Virus record (IMG/VR): IMGVR_UViG_3300020442_000013
Span: 1 to 64,000 of that record
Source of the DNA: a virus
Length of the DNA: 64,000 bases
Reading direction: 5' to 3' (one strand)
The notes below the pieces were generated by a model, which was given only the letters and a program-made list of their open reading frames with translations, was not told the origin of the DNA and ran no database searches. Position numbers and translations under genes: made by a program. Shown here one piece after another: positions 36,457-45,408 of the stretch. The stretch's first letter is position 1; every line of letters starts with the position of its first letter.

Positions 36457-38106
36457 TCAATATTTATTTTGGCCTCTGTTACTCCAACTTGAAAAAGAAT
36501 GTACCTTGTGTGATCTGCTTTCTATGTAGTCTGAATTGTTCTGATGTTTTACCACACCCTGACCTGCAACTATGTCACCATCTCGATACCCTAGAGGTTT
36601 CTGTACAGTAACGTCTATGTATTCTCCATAGTTTGTACCAAGGGTCAAGAATGTAACCCATTTACCGTTCTTGCCTCTAAACACCCTACCATTGGCTATT
36701 ACTCCGGCGTAGCTTACATGATCCAACCACTGTTGCTTGACCCCCATGCCTTTGGGGAAACCCTGTGTCCACCAACCTGATTTTACCGTTAGACCCTTGC
36801 GATGACCTTCGCATTGATACACCCAGGGTCTGTATGACCCTTGGCAATGTTTGAGGTTAGCCCTCCAGAAGTCTTCGGGGTTGTGTGCTTTTTGATATGC
36901 CAAGGCCCATATAAGCCTACCTAAGTTTACTGCATGGGCTCTACATAAGCCAAACCCTGACAGTTCTTGTAGTGCGGCCATTGCTTCTGCTTTGCGAGGG
37001 TTGTTTCCTAAACGCTCTACAAACTCAAGTATTTTCTCATCATTCTTTTTTGCAAAAGCTCTTCGATACATGTCAGCTTCATACATGTCTACGCCTATGA
37101 TATTTGATATAATGTCAATAGCATCATCTTCGAATACAATCGAATCCTGTACTACTTCTTTTGACCAGTCTTGGAACATGGCCGCTTTTTGTCTGCCACT
37201 CATTGCAACCGGACGTATCATAGCAGTAGCGAACACACAGTCATATACTGACTTAGGTTTGATTGCTCTAAACAATCTACGCATTGCTGGTGATTCACCT
37301 TGTGTTACTCCTAGCACGTCTCCGCGACTCAACAAGTCGCTGGTGGCTTTGTCTTCTTTGGGATAGTGTCTCAGTTGTGTTACACCATCTATTTCTAGCA
37401 GTTGGCTCAGTCCTCTATTGGCTAGTATATCAACCTTTAGATGTTCTAAGTCTTCTACTTCATATTTGTCTAATAATATTTGATTGTCTTGTGATATTAG
37501 TGATTTTGGTAATTGCCTTGTAAACATTACTATGCCTCCACAATGTTTTGATATTGCTCTTTTCTTACCCATCAGTTTGCCTTCTATACGTTTGGCTTCT
37601 TTAGGGTCTACGCCTACTGAATCGTAGGTAAAGTTACGAGGAAGATTACCTGTGGCTCCAAGTCGCTTGGCAGCTTCTCGGCGGGCTGACTTTTCCTTAT
37701 AGGTCACATAGTTGCTTAACCTTGCCGTCATGCCTGGCCACTTTTTGAATATGCGTTCCATTACTTCTGTTTGACGCCAATGTTCAAAGTCTATATCAAC
37801 ATCGGGCAGGTCGTCCCTCAAAGGGTTCATAAACCGTGCCACAGGTATACTCCACTCTATAGGGTCTACATCTGTAATACCCAATAGGTAGCATACAAGA
37901 CTACTACCAGCAGAGCCTCTAGTCATATGAGTAAGGTCTGTAGTTAAGTCTATGATGTCGCAGATTTGTATGAAGTAATCAGTGAAACGCTGGTTAAGAA
38001 TTAATTCAAATTCTTCTGCCAACCGAGTTTGATATATGTTTCCGGGTGGGATAGGCCTTTTAAATCTATCTAATAGCCTTTGTATGTTTTCTAAATCTGT
38101 TGCCAT
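36457..38106 (-). CDS. DnaE-like (family C polymerase) protein without PHP domain
   Basis: 549 residues. RGSAGSSLVCYLLGITDVDP and LPDVDIDFEHWRQTEVMERI match the palm of DNA polymerase III alpha; the two Asp of DVDIDF and D in LKVDILANR match its catalytic triad. SKHCGGIVMF matches the conserved AGGVV region. A helix-hairpin-helix-like part (ELSGFGLCRAHAVNLGRLIW) and an OB-like end (GVIANGRVFRGKNGKWVTFL) follow. The PHP domain that starts bacterial DnaE (about 280 residues) is absent. Role in replication is open. Confidence 0.75.
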   Translation of the reverse strand: MATDLENIQRLLDRFKRPIPPGNIYQTRLAEEFELILNQRFTDYFIQICDIIDLTTDLTHMTRGSAGSSLVCYLLGITDVDPIEWSIPVARFMNPLRDDLPDVDIDFEHWRQTEVMERIFKKWPGMTARLSNYVTYKEKSARREAAKRLGATGNLPRNFTYDSVGVDPKEAKRIEGKLMGKKRAISKHCGGIVMFTRQLPKSLISQDNQILLDKYEVEDLEHLKVDILANRGLSQLLEIDGVTQLRHYPKEDKATSDLLSRGDVLGVTQGESPAMRRLFRAIKPKSVYDCVFATAMIRPVAMSGRQKAAMFQDWSKEVVQDSIVFEDDAIDIISNIIGVDMYEADMYRRAFAKKNDEKILEFVERLGNNPRKAEAMAALQELSGFGLCRAHAVNLGRLIWALAYQKAHNPEDFWRANLKHCQGSYRPWVYQCEGHRKGLTVKSGWWTQGFPKGMGVKQQWLDHVSYAGVIANGRVFRGKNGKWVTFLTLGTNYGEYIDVTVQKPLGYRDGDIVAGQGVVKHQNNSDYIESRSHKVHSFSSWSNRGQNKY

Positions 38107-38140
38107 TTTAGCCTCTTGCGTGTCTTGTTATGCCTAATGC

Positions 38141-38163
38141 ACTCTTGTGCAAGAGTATTTATA
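38141..38163 (-). promoter_or_regulatory. Late promoter TATAAATA with adjoining palindrome
   Basis: TATAAATA (38156-38163, minus strand) followed by the 7-bp-arm palindrome ACTCTTGTGCAAGAGT at 38141-38156, which would lie in the start region of the mRNA for the DnaE-like gene. Confidence 0.55.
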
Positions 38164-38193
38164 TTTTGGAAAACACCGACAACAGAAAAAAGA

Positions 38194-38724
38194 TTATAGA
38201 TAATTGACTACTAAGGTTATCCTTCTACCTGATGTTGGTGTTAAATGACAATGTTCTAGGTTGCCATCGAATATAATTGCATCATTGGGTTTAGGTTCAA
38301 AACTTTTCTGATCATCTTTGTACCTAACCATAGTTGCACCGCCTTCAAACATACTCATGTAAACCAGTAGATTAAAGTGAGGAAAACTTAAATCTTTATG
38401 CCAACTTGATTGCTTTAGTTCTCCGTCAAAGGTTGAATTTAAATTTATTCTGTATATTGTGTTTAGTTGGATATTGTTTGCTTGTAGTATTTCTTCTATT
38501 ACTTTGTAACTTAAATCAAACAAAGGACTAGTCACTGAACTATATGATTTCCCAGGCATAGGTCTACTCATAATCATATGACTGTAGTATGGTAATTCTT
38601 TCTCTCTATTTTCTCCTGGAAAGCTCATAGGATCATGATAGTTCCAAGTCATATCAGATTCAAATATTATATTTTGTAGTTGTTGATAATTTTGTGTACA
38701 AGGATTCTTTAATTGTTGTATCAA
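38194..38724 (-). CDS. 2OG-Fe(II) oxygenase-like protein
   Basis: 176 residues. SSWHKDLSFPHFNLLVYMS (HxD), then DGNLEHCHLTPTSGRRITLV (distal His and 2OG-binding Arg), the full HxD...H...R set. It follows the gp41 gene at once. Target unknown; other examples modify nucleic acids or proteins. Confidence 0.75.
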   Translation of the reverse strand: MIQQLKNPCTQNYQQLQNIIFESDMTWNYHDPMSFPGENREKELPYYSHMIMSRPMPGKSYSSVTSPLFDLSYKVIEEILQANNIQLNTIYRINLNSTFDGELKQSSWHKDLSFPHFNLLVYMSMFEGGATMVRYKDDQKSFEPKPNDAIIFDGNLEHCHLTPTSGRRITLVVNYL

Positions 38725-40152
38725 CTATTCATCTCCTAGATTATTTAAAAATTGTCTTAGTTTTGTAGAATCTGTTTCAGCCCTTATTTTTCCTACAGTA
38801 TCTCCTTTGCTTGGATCAACATCTTCTTCGTTGGCAGGTTCTGCTGTAGATGATCTTTTCAAGCTATCATAAATTGTTGACTTGCGTTTGTTAAATTCTT
38901 GATAATCATCATCTTCTGCTAAATCTCTAATACGCAAACTGTCTACATCAAATTCAAGATCAACTTTTGCACCTACACCACTAGAACTTCTAGTTTTCAT
39001 TAACTGTATTTGATATCTACCACGTTCACGCATAGCTCTACTTGTAAAGATACCAATCACGTTATCAGCAGTTTGAATCTTACTAAGGCCACCACTAATA
39101 TGCGAATGATCAAATTCTATTTCTTCTACTGCACCTCTATTCAATTGTGCCGCAGTAACAAAGACTGTATTCAACTCCATTGCTAGATTACGTAGTTCTT
39201 CTGATACAAACTTATCTTTAATAAACAAGTTTTCTGCACTTACCCTTGCACCATTAGGCATAAGCAAATCAAGATAATCAATCAATAACACATCAATCTT
39301 GCGTCCTGTTTTAATTTCATATTCTTTGATATAACTTCTTACATCATTAGGAGTCTTACCACTAGGCATATACTTGACTTGGAATGCCCCAGACTTCTTA
39401 CCTATCATTTTTACTTTCATCTCAACATCATCTATTGATTTGAAAATATCACGAGTTGGAATATCTGTAACCATACTATCAACACGCATACTAACCAAGT
39501 TCTCAGAAAGTTCAAGAGTTAAGTATAAAACGTTCATACCTGCTAGTGCCCAGTTAACTCCTAAGTTTGCTAAGAACAAACTCTTACCTGCACCAGAACC
39601 ACCTGCAAATATATTCAGTTCTCCTCTATTGAAACCACCGAATAGTTTTTTATCTAAACTTGCCCAGCCAGTTGTAACCTGTCCGTTATTATCTTTAATT
39701 GCTGTTAGTCTAGCCTTAGGATCTTTCCAATAGTCTGTGCCTAAGTCTTTTTGCAATCCAATTTGTACTGCCTTCTTTACCAAGTCTTCTACTGGACCAT
39801 ACTCTCCCTTTTCAAGCAAGTCTGCACCTTTCAGTATCGCCGATTCTAGTGCTTTGTGTCTACTAAAAGTTTCAAACTCTGCTAGTAGCCAATCATAATG
39901 ATTTTCTGCTAACTCACCAGGATGTTTTAGATCTGCTTTGGTTGCGGCATTGATTATATCAAAAGTAGGAAGTGCGTTATGTTCACTTACGTAGTCATTT
40001 AAAAATTTTGCTGTTTCTTGTAGACGTCTATCAAACGCTCTATGATCAAATACACTTTGACATCTTACAAATGTTTCAGCATCAGTAAGCATCATTTCTA
40101 GATATACTTTTTGTATATCATATCCATAATCTGTATTTTGTCTAGTTGCCAT
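38725..40152 (-). CDS. 41: DnaB-family replicative helicase (T4 gp41 type)
   Basis: 475 residues. RecA-type core: TTGWASLDKKLFGGFNRGEL, Walker A GGSGAGKS (184-191), LTLELSE, Walker B VLLIDYLDLL, and AAQLNRGA. The helical N-terminal part fits gp41. It would unwind DNA 5' to 3' ahead of the fork with the gp61 primase encoded at 42300. An early-type promoter lies upstream at 40281. Confidence 0.9.
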   Translation of the reverse strand: MATRQNTDYGYDIQKVYLEMMLTDAETFVRCQSVFDHRAFDRRLQETAKFLNDYVSEHNALPTFDIINAATKADLKHPGELAENHYDWLLAEFETFSRHKALESAILKGADLLEKGEYGPVEDLVKKAVQIGLQKDLGTDYWKDPKARLTAIKDNNGQVTTGWASLDKKLFGGFNRGELNIFAGGSGAGKSLFLANLGVNWALAGMNVLYLTLELSENLVSMRVDSMVTDIPTRDIFKSIDDVEMKVKMIGKKSGAFQVKYMPSGKTPNDVRSYIKEYEIKTGRKIDVLLIDYLDLLMPNGARVSAENLFIKDKFVSEELRNLAMELNTVFVTAAQLNRGAVEEIEFDHSHISGGLSKIQTADNVIGIFTSRAMRERGRYQIQLMKTRSSSGVGAKVDLEFDVDSLRIRDLAEDDDYQEFNKRKSTIYDSLKRSSTAEPANEEDVDPSKGDTVGKIRAETDSTKLRQFLNNLGDE

Positions 40153-40300
40153 TAAGTACCTTTTCTAATTCTTTTAATATATCTATATATTGATATACCA
40201 CCCTCTTCTTCTCCTCATCTGAAACATTGCTATAAACAACTTCCATCATTTTAGGAAATTCTTCTGTAAGTCTTTTGTTTATTATAGCTTCTGATACCAT
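40142..40300 (-). CDS. 52-aa acidic protein upstream of helicase
   Basis: MVSEAIINKRLTEEFPKMME and onward, helical. It overlaps the helicase start by 11 bases and the carbamoyltransferase end by 19. An early promoter lies inside its 5' end; from that transcript the start would be the ATG at 40249 (35 residues). Confidence 0.5.
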   Translation of the reverse strand: MVSEAIINKRLTEEFPKMMEVVYSNVSDEEKKRVVYQYIDILKELEKVLNGN

Positions 40301-40310
40301 CGTTTGTCAA
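40281..40310 (-). promoter_or_regulatory. Early-type promoter for helicase
   Basis: Minus-strand TTGACA, 18 bp, GCTATAATAAACA. The -10 context matches the early set. Confidence 0.55.
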
Positions 40311-41253
40311 GTTCTATTTTGGTTTTTGTTTGTGCTAGTACAGCACCTATACAGCTACCAGGATCGCCTGGATTTGGTGGTACCCAACAGTTTTCCCATT
40401 CTTTTGCCACTAGCCCTATTGCTTCTTTGTTTAAGGCGCCGCCTCCTGCGAAAGCCACAGCCTTACCATGATTTGTTTTCCAGTGGGCATAGTTGCTTAA
40501 TATCTTTACACAATAATTAAATACTGCTTGTGTAGCGGCAGCAATATCATACATGTCTTGTTTTGAAGTAAGTTCAGGTCTCCACCACATGCAACCTCTA
40601 TGTAAGTTTTCACGCATGCGTATAGAGGGTTTATGTGCATCTTGATTTACCTTTATAATTTCTTGTAGCATGGTATGCATAAGTTTAATACCATCACCTT
40701 TCTTTGCCCATTCAGAGACAAGATACTCATCTCGTTGTGGCACTAATCCTATACGTTGTGTCATAGCACTATAAAAAAGTCCTAGGCTATGTGGATATCC
40801 TTGACTGTGAATCTTTTTTAATTTATTATCTTTTCCATGCCATATTGTAAGAGTTTCAAATTCACCTATACTATCTAAACATATTACTGCACAGTCATCA
40901 TGTGGCTGTGTGTAGTATGCATATGCGGCATGACTTAGATGATGTTTTGTATAGCTTACAGGCACATCTAAATCCCAACGTTTCAAGTAATTAGGAATAT
41001 TATTTTCTTTCAACAACCATCCTTGTCCGGCTCTCCATTGGCGAAGTGTTTTTAAGAAAGGCTTTTCATACCATTGTATAGACCAAGGCGGACCAAAACT
41101 TTGTTTTGCAACTTCTATCTGTGTCCAGTTAAAGTCTGGATCATTTGGAACTTTTGAAAAGTCTTTTGCTAGACTTGCCCATAAAAGTTTATCATCATCA
41201 AATACAGCAAGACTTGCATCATGGCTATTACCAACCATTCCCCATTGTATCAT
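40282..41253 (-). CDS. Carbamoyltransferase, N-terminal (Kae1-like) domain only
   Basis: 323 residues. NSHDASLAVFDDDKLLWASL, HHLSHAAYAYY, DSIGEFETLTIW, AVAFAGGGALNKEA and PPNPGDPGSCIGA match NodU/CmcH/TobZ carbamoyltransferases, which move a carbamoyl group via carbamoyl-adenylate. The family is usually 550-600 residues; the C-terminal YrdC-like domain is missing. GGAGGAAGTAGT places the ATG at 41253, overlapping the QueC-like gene (ATGA). Substrate unknown: a sugar or a modified base. Confidence 0.8.
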   Translation of the reverse strand: MIQWGMVGNSHDASLAVFDDDKLLWASLAKDFSKVPNDPDFNWTQIEVAKQSFGPPWSIQWYEKPFLKTLRQWRAGQGWLLKENNIPNYLKRWDLDVPVSYTKHHLSHAAYAYYTQPHDDCAVICLDSIGEFETLTIWHGKDNKLKKIHSQGYPHSLGLFYSAMTQRIGLVPQRDEYLVSEWAKKGDGIKLMHTMLQEIIKVNQDAHKPSIRMRENLHRGCMWWRPELTSKQDMYDIAAATQAVFNYCVKILSNYAHWKTNHGKAVAFAGGGALNKEAIGLVAKEWENCWVPPNPGDPGSCIGAVLAQTKTKIELDKRWYQKL

Positions 41254-41909
41254 ACTACTTCCTCCATAGCCCATTGTCTTTCTTTACACCACCAACATTC
41301 ACCACAAGGTACAGTAAAGTTTTGTGTTGATTCTATGGTGCCCTCACAACTCCAAGTCTTTTCAAACAAAGACATAATATCTAATTTTTTATACTGCTTC
41401 ATTATTGTTCTTTTGTCGTTTTGTGCAAACGGTCTGAATACTGGTACTAGTAACCATTCGTCTTCAATTTTTAAAGGCATAGGCTTATCTCTACGTTTGT
41501 CTCTGCCTTCATCTAATATTCCTTTTGGTGGATTCATCGTAACACCATTAAGCATAAGATCTAAATTATATTTCTTAGCAACATTGTGTAACATACTTTT
41601 TCTATATATTACATTTGGATCAGTACCAGCTTGTTCACCCCTCTTACGCTGACGTTTAAAAATATGATCTTTAATACTTTTTGTGCCTGTAAGTCTTATT
41701 ACCTCTTGCACTACATCTTTTGCATATTGTTCATTAAAATTATTTTCTGTGTTTAATGATCCGGTTATAACATATATGTCAGCTTCATTTATACACTTGA
41801 CTAAATTATAAAGCAATAGAGCACTATCTGCTCCACCACTAACTTGTACACCAACACGTTTTACGTTTGGAAAAATTGTCCATAAGTCTGCGTCTAGATA
41901 ATTTTCCAT
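41250..41909 (-). CDS. QueC-like PP-loop ATPase
   Basis: 219 residues. VQVSGGADSALLLYNL (PP-loop, 24-29), and near the end KTWSCEG, then VPCGECWWCKERQWAM, the zinc cysteine set of QueC (7-cyano-7-deazaguanine synthase). QueC makes preQ0 from CDG; no other queuosine or deazaguanine gene is seen in the window, so this may be a paralog acting on another carboxylate. Translationally coupled to the carbamoyltransferase. Confidence 0.7.
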   Translation of the reverse strand: MENYLDADLWTIFPNVKRVGVQVSGGADSALLLYNLVKCINEADIYVITGSLNTENNFNEQYAKDVVQEVIRLTGTKSIKDHIFKRQRKRGEQAGTDPNVIYRKSMLHNVAKKYNLDLMLNGVTMNPPKGILDEGRDKRRDKPMPLKIEDEWLLVPVFRPFAQNDKRTIMKQYKKLDIMSLFEKTWSCEGTIESTQNFTVPCGECWWCKERQWAMEEVV

Positions 41910-41917
41910 AGCATAAT

Positions 41918-42148
41918 CTAAGATTTAAATTTTTTCCATAATTTATGCAACACATAAAACCATACTGAGTTTATTGCAGGCTCTACGATTGCTACTGCCC
42001 CTGCTTCCCAAATACTTGCACCTGTAATAGCACTTACAACACACATAGCAATTAGTATGTGTCCTATAAAAAATATAATTGCTAGTGCTAGACTTTCATC
42101 CATTTTGTGTTTTACAGCATTAACTATACCTTTTGTAAATTCAGTCAT
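41918..42148 (-). CDS. DUF2061-like membrane protein
   Basis: 76 residues, two helices. ITGASIWEAGAVAIVEPAIN and then WFYVLHKLWKKF fit DUF2061 (TGS...AxxigxxExxxKxxxYYxHE). AAGGAGA upstream favours the ATG at 42148; GTG at 42160 is the alternative. Function unknown. Confidence 0.6.
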   Translation of the reverse strand: MTEFTKGIVNAVKHKMDESLALAIIFFIGHILIAMCVVSAITGASIWEAGAVAIVEPAINSVWFYVLHKLWKKFKS

Positions 42149-42168
42149 CAATTGAACCACTCTCCTTT

Positions 42169-42312
42169 CTATTTGTAGATATAAGGATCTTTTTTCTTCA
42201 TAGCCTTAATCTTTTTTTGATATTCTCTTTCTTCCTTCCAGTCATCATATCTTGCGATCCAATACTTGATAGGAAAGGTTACCATATCTATTATAGCTTT
42301 TAACCAAACCAT
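42169..42312 (-). CDS. 47-aa basic protein
   Basis: MVWLKAIIDMVTFPIKYWIA amphipathic start, then a Lys/Glu-rich helix. Its start overlaps the end of the primase gene by 13 bases. A GGAG in that end serves as ribosome-binding site. Confidence 0.5.
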   Translation of the reverse strand: MVWLKAIIDMVTFPIKYWIARYDDWKEEREYQKKIKAMKKKDPYIYK

Positions 42313-43280
42313 TTTTTCTCCTTTAGTCTTATTTTTAAAGGACTTGTTTCTACAGCACTAACAATTTTATGTAGTGCATATAGACGTCCGTGTTTGTTAA
42401 CTGCTTCACCTATGTCGTTTATATTTTCACCCCAGTCGGGCATAGAAACTCCCCAACCTAAATCAATTGCTTCTTGAATTAATTTAGATCCTGCCTCATC
42501 TCTATCAGGTACGACAATAACATCTTTATTTAATCTGTTTATAAGCATCGCTTGTTGATCTTTGATTTCGCTTCCTAACAACGCAACTCCTTCTATGTGT
42601 ATTGCATCTAATGGACCTTCGCATACAATAGTAAAAACTTTGTTAGGACTTTGTTCATCTAAATTGAATACGTAACCTGGTTGTTGTTCTGACAAGTACT
42701 TAGGTTTCTTATCATTTAATACTGTTCTCGCAGTCCACCCAACAATACGTTTTTCAAAATAAAATGGAATAATCAATCTATCTCTATAGCCTAAGTTAGA
42801 TGACCAAAAATATTTTGTATCATCTAAGTTTAGATTTCTTGTAGCCATATAATTTAATACAGCCATACTATGTTTGTCAAAATCTTTTATACTTGAAATT
42901 TCAATAGAGTTATCAGGTAAGTCTACAGTATTAAACTTCGGTAGATCAACAATTTGTTTTTTAATCTGTACACCTTCATTTTCTTGCATGACTTGTAGTG
43001 CAAGTTTATTAATTACATCATCTGGTGCATTTAACCATTTCAACAAGTTTCTAAATTTGTAAGATATATTACGTCCTGGCTGCCAGCTGGCCTTGAATCC
43101 GCAATTGAAACAATGATAACTTAGAGCATCACCTTCTTGTATGATGCCGCCTCGTTGTCTTGTATCAACGGATTGGCCATTATGCTGACAACACGGAGCA
43201 TTGAAGGAGATCCAACCGCTAGGCGTTTTTTTACGCTTAGGCGGAAGATATGTCAGAACTGTCTCGGCTACAATACTCAT
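42300..43280 (-). CDS. 61: DNA primase (T4 gp61 type)
   Basis: 326 residues. N-terminal zinc finger (C30, C31 or H33, C57, C60), then a Toprim core: VCEGPLDAI and VVPDRDEAG carry the acidic catalytic residues. It makes RNA primers with the gp41 helicase. A strong early promoter lies directly upstream with its start about 7 bases from the ATG. Confidence 0.9.
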   Translation of the reverse strand: MSIVAETVLTYLPPKRKKTPSGWISFNAPCCQHNGQSVDTRQRGGIIQEGDALSYHCFNCGFKASWQPGRNISYKFRNLLKWLNAPDDVINKLALQVMQENEGVQIKKQIVDLPKFNTVDLPDNSIEISSIKDFDKHSMAVLNYMATRNLNLDDTKYFWSSNLGYRDRLIIPFYFEKRIVGWTARTVLNDKKPKYLSEQQPGYVFNLDEQSPNKVFTIVCEGPLDAIHIEGVALLGSEIKDQQAMLINRLNKDVIVVPDRDEAGSKLIQEAIDLGWGVSMPDWGENINDIGEAVNKHGRLYALHKIVSAVETSPLKIRLKEKKWFG

Positions 43281-43286
43281 AGTGTT

Positions 43287-43315
43287 ATTATAGCGCCTTA
43301 AATGGCAAAAGTCAA
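43287..43315 (-). promoter_or_regulatory. Early promoter for primase
   Basis: Minus-strand AGTTGACT, 17 bp, TATAAT; the start site falls about 1-3 bases before the ATG at 43280. Confidence 0.8.
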
Positions 43316-44107
43316 CTAGTTTCTAACAAGTATTTTTGAAATTTTATTGGTTGGTGACGCTGTAGTTTTAAATCTAATATAACTGTATACACCATTAAAG
43401 TTTACAGGAATTGGTGTAGTTTCTGTACCTGTGAATGTTACAGTAGCAATGTCTCCCCAATGTGTAGATTCTGTTACTACCGAATCCAAAGTAGCTTGAA
43501 CTACAACATCTCCAATATATGTATCTGTATATATAGCGGCTGTATGTAGTGCTTCATTTCCGTTTATTGCCGGCTCAGCTGATCTTGATTCACTGAAAAA
43601 TATTTCACTCTCTTCATCGTTTTGTTGAAATTGTGTAAAACTATATGAATCTCTTGGTCCAGGCATAGCATCAGATATTACTTTAATAGTACCAGAATTT
43701 CCAAAGAAGCTATCTGAGTATGTTATTGTTTTATCACTATTAGAATCTACTAGGTGTATGTTATATCTTAGATACTGATCTTTTACATTAAGTAAATCGT
43801 TTTCTGTAATGGTGACTGTACATAGTCCTCTTGTAGCGGCACTATCATCTCCTGTTACAGCAGTAGCATCGTGTTCAATTATTAAACTTTTGTTCTCATC
43901 AAATGCTGTAAATTTTACAGTATAACCACTTATTGATAATGGTTTTTGATCTGCATTTAAAATTCTAAATTGTAATTTGTTATCTATATTCTTATATATT
44001 TTTATTTGTCTTTGGTACACTGGTCTATACTCCGTTATGAATCCTGAGTCATTAGCGACAATTTGGATTCTGTTATTGACTAAATATCTAGGTATTAGCT
44101 GCGACAT
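43316..44107 (-). CDS. Virion structural protein, tail or fibre-like
   Basis: 263 residues, beta-rich, Thr/Ser-rich. The start IPRYLVNNRIQIVANDSGFI followed by EYRPVYQRQIKIYK is one I recall from structural proteins of marine T4-type phages. Ig-like strands (ISGYTVKFTAFDENK) fit a tail decoration or fibre-attachment protein. Its late promoter sits five bases before the ATG. Confidence 0.65.
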   Translation of the reverse strand: MSQLIPRYLVNNRIQIVANDSGFITEYRPVYQRQIKIYKNIDNKLQFRILNADQKPLSISGYTVKFTAFDENKSLIIEHDATAVTGDDSAATRGLCTVTITENDLLNVKDQYLRYNIHLVDSNSDKTITYSDSFFGNSGTIKVISDAMPGPRDSYSFTQFQQNDEESEIFFSESRSAEPAINGNEALHTAAIYTDTYIGDVVVQATLDSVVTESTHWGDIATVTFTGTETTPIPVNFNGVYSYIRFKTTASPTNKISKILVRN

Positions 44108-44112
44108 GCTAG

Positions 44113-44120
44113 TATTTATC
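44113..44120 (-). promoter_or_regulatory. Late promoter GATAAATA next to a start codon
   Basis: Minus strand GATAAATA, five bases, ATG; no room for a ribosome-binding site. Confidence 0.65.
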
Positions 44121-44136
44121 GGATAAAAAATTAATA

Positions 44137-44508
44137 ATGCTACTAAAAAATATAGAGAATGACTTCCCGTTTATAAGTGTAGCTACATATGGTGGTATAG
44201 AATATGTAGGTATAATTGTAAATCAAGATCAATACGTCACTACAATGTACGTATATAATGATCTTATAGATGACAAACACAAAAAACAATTTTTAGAATT
44301 AGGAGATATATGGTGGTGGGAATCAAACAGAATGATTCCGATCAATATATTCCTTAGAGCTGAGATGGAAAAGTTTCAGTACGCTTTGATGTCAATGAAT
44401 TCTAAAGATGTTAAAATTACTATAGGACCTGTTGTAAACTTAGGTAATTTATCTGTGAAGAGAATTAAGCGTAAATCTGTGCAATTAGTTAGGCGCCAGA
44501 AGAAGTAA
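44137..44508 (+). CDS. Conserved phage protein, 123 aa
   Basis: Beta-rich first half (GIEYVGIIVNQDQYVTTMYV) and a basic tail (SVKRIKRKSVQLVRRQKK). Only plus-strand gene in a long minus-strand stretch, divergent from the structural gene. No family recognised. Confidence 0.6.
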   Translation: MLLKNIENDFPFISVATYGGIEYVGIIVNQDQYVTTMYVYNDLIDDKHKKQFLELGDIWWWESNRMIPINIFLRAEMEKFQYALMSMNSKDVKITIGPVVNLGNLSVKRIKRKSVQLVRRQKK

Positions 44509-44728
44509 CGTATTTTATATACCTGTAGTATATATAATCAAATAAAATAGTATTAAAAAGCAAACCAATTGCTGTAATCTGAAAACCGATCAAAAACGGT
44601 AAAAGCCAAAGCCAAAGAAACATTTTCACCAAATAATCTGTAACAAAGATTTTGGGCACTATATATGTTCGCCAAGGTCCTAGTTCTGGTTTTTTATTTG
44701 GTCTATAATCTTCAAATTCCCAATTCAT
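44489..44728 (-). CDS. 79-aa membrane protein
   Basis: Two helices (about 34-52 and 54-70) after a hydrophilic start. ATGA overlap with the methyltransferase gene. Function unknown. Confidence 0.5.
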   Translation of the reverse strand: MNWEFEDYRPNKKPELGPWRTYIVPKIFVTDYLVKMFLWLWLLPFLIGFQITAIGLLFNTILFDYIYYRYIKYVTSSGA

Positions 44729-45408
44729 CTATTCTCCCACTCTTGTTTATCTAATATAATATACCAAGCTCGATACGGCTTGGCCATTGAGTTATTTCTT
44801 AATCTATCTTTGCCGGATCTATTTTTTTCAGGCCACCACAAAAAAGGTTGAACACTCTCTGGAAATACTTTTTTATTTGCTATACTACCCCAATTTGTTT
44901 TCCAAAATAGTCTACTTGTATATTTAAAAATCTCATTTATAAAATATTCATAGTCAAATAATTCGTCTGGATATTTGTTCTCGTAACCACCTGGTAGTTC
45001 TTCTCTATCAAAAACTGATCTTGTAATTGTAATCATATCATAATTTTTTGGTAATACAATAGGTTTTTTATTTTTTATTTCTAACAAGTGTCGAGGTGTT
45101 TTCATTTTTGCAAACATTTGTTGGTACAAACCACCGTCGAATGTTGATTTTACATCAGTTGCTTCTACTTCTATATCGTACCAATAATTTAAAAGCACAC
45201 CTAATAATCCTACACCTGCACCTATATCACATACAGTTTTAACATTCTCTATATCCATATGTTGTATGCAAAATTGTTTTTCATTATAGTAGTTCCAAAA
45301 GTTTTTGGAATACTTATAACCTTCTTCGTAGATAGTTTTGCCTGTTTCGTCTCTTTCTGATTTTACTTCAAGCTCGTCTAAAAATTTTCTAAACTTTTCT
45401 ATGTTCAT
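44725..45408 (-). CDS. SAM-dependent methyltransferase
   Basis: 227 residues. Motif I VCDIGAGVGLLGVLL binds SAM; VEATDV follows as the acidic loop. Target not evident; the Trp-rich C-terminus (FWKTNWGSI) is unusual. Overlaps the DnaE-like gene by 20 bases. Confidence 0.7.
   Translation of the reverse strand: MNIEKFRKFLDELEVKSERDETGKTIYEEGYKYSKNFWNYYNEKQFCIQHMDIENVKTVCDIGAGVGLLGVLLNYWYDIEVEATDVKSTFDGGLYQQMFAKMKTPRHLLEIKNKKPIVLPKNYDMITITRSVFDREELPGGYENKYPDELFDYEYFINEIFKYTSRLFWKTNWGSIANKKVFPESVQPFLWWPEKNRSGKDRLRNNSMAKPYRAWYIILDKQEWENR

Noticed and set aside
41221-41652. 143-codon plus-strand frame across the QueC-like and carbamoyltransferase genes
   Set aside because: Shadow of two overlapping minus-strand genes with clear motifs.
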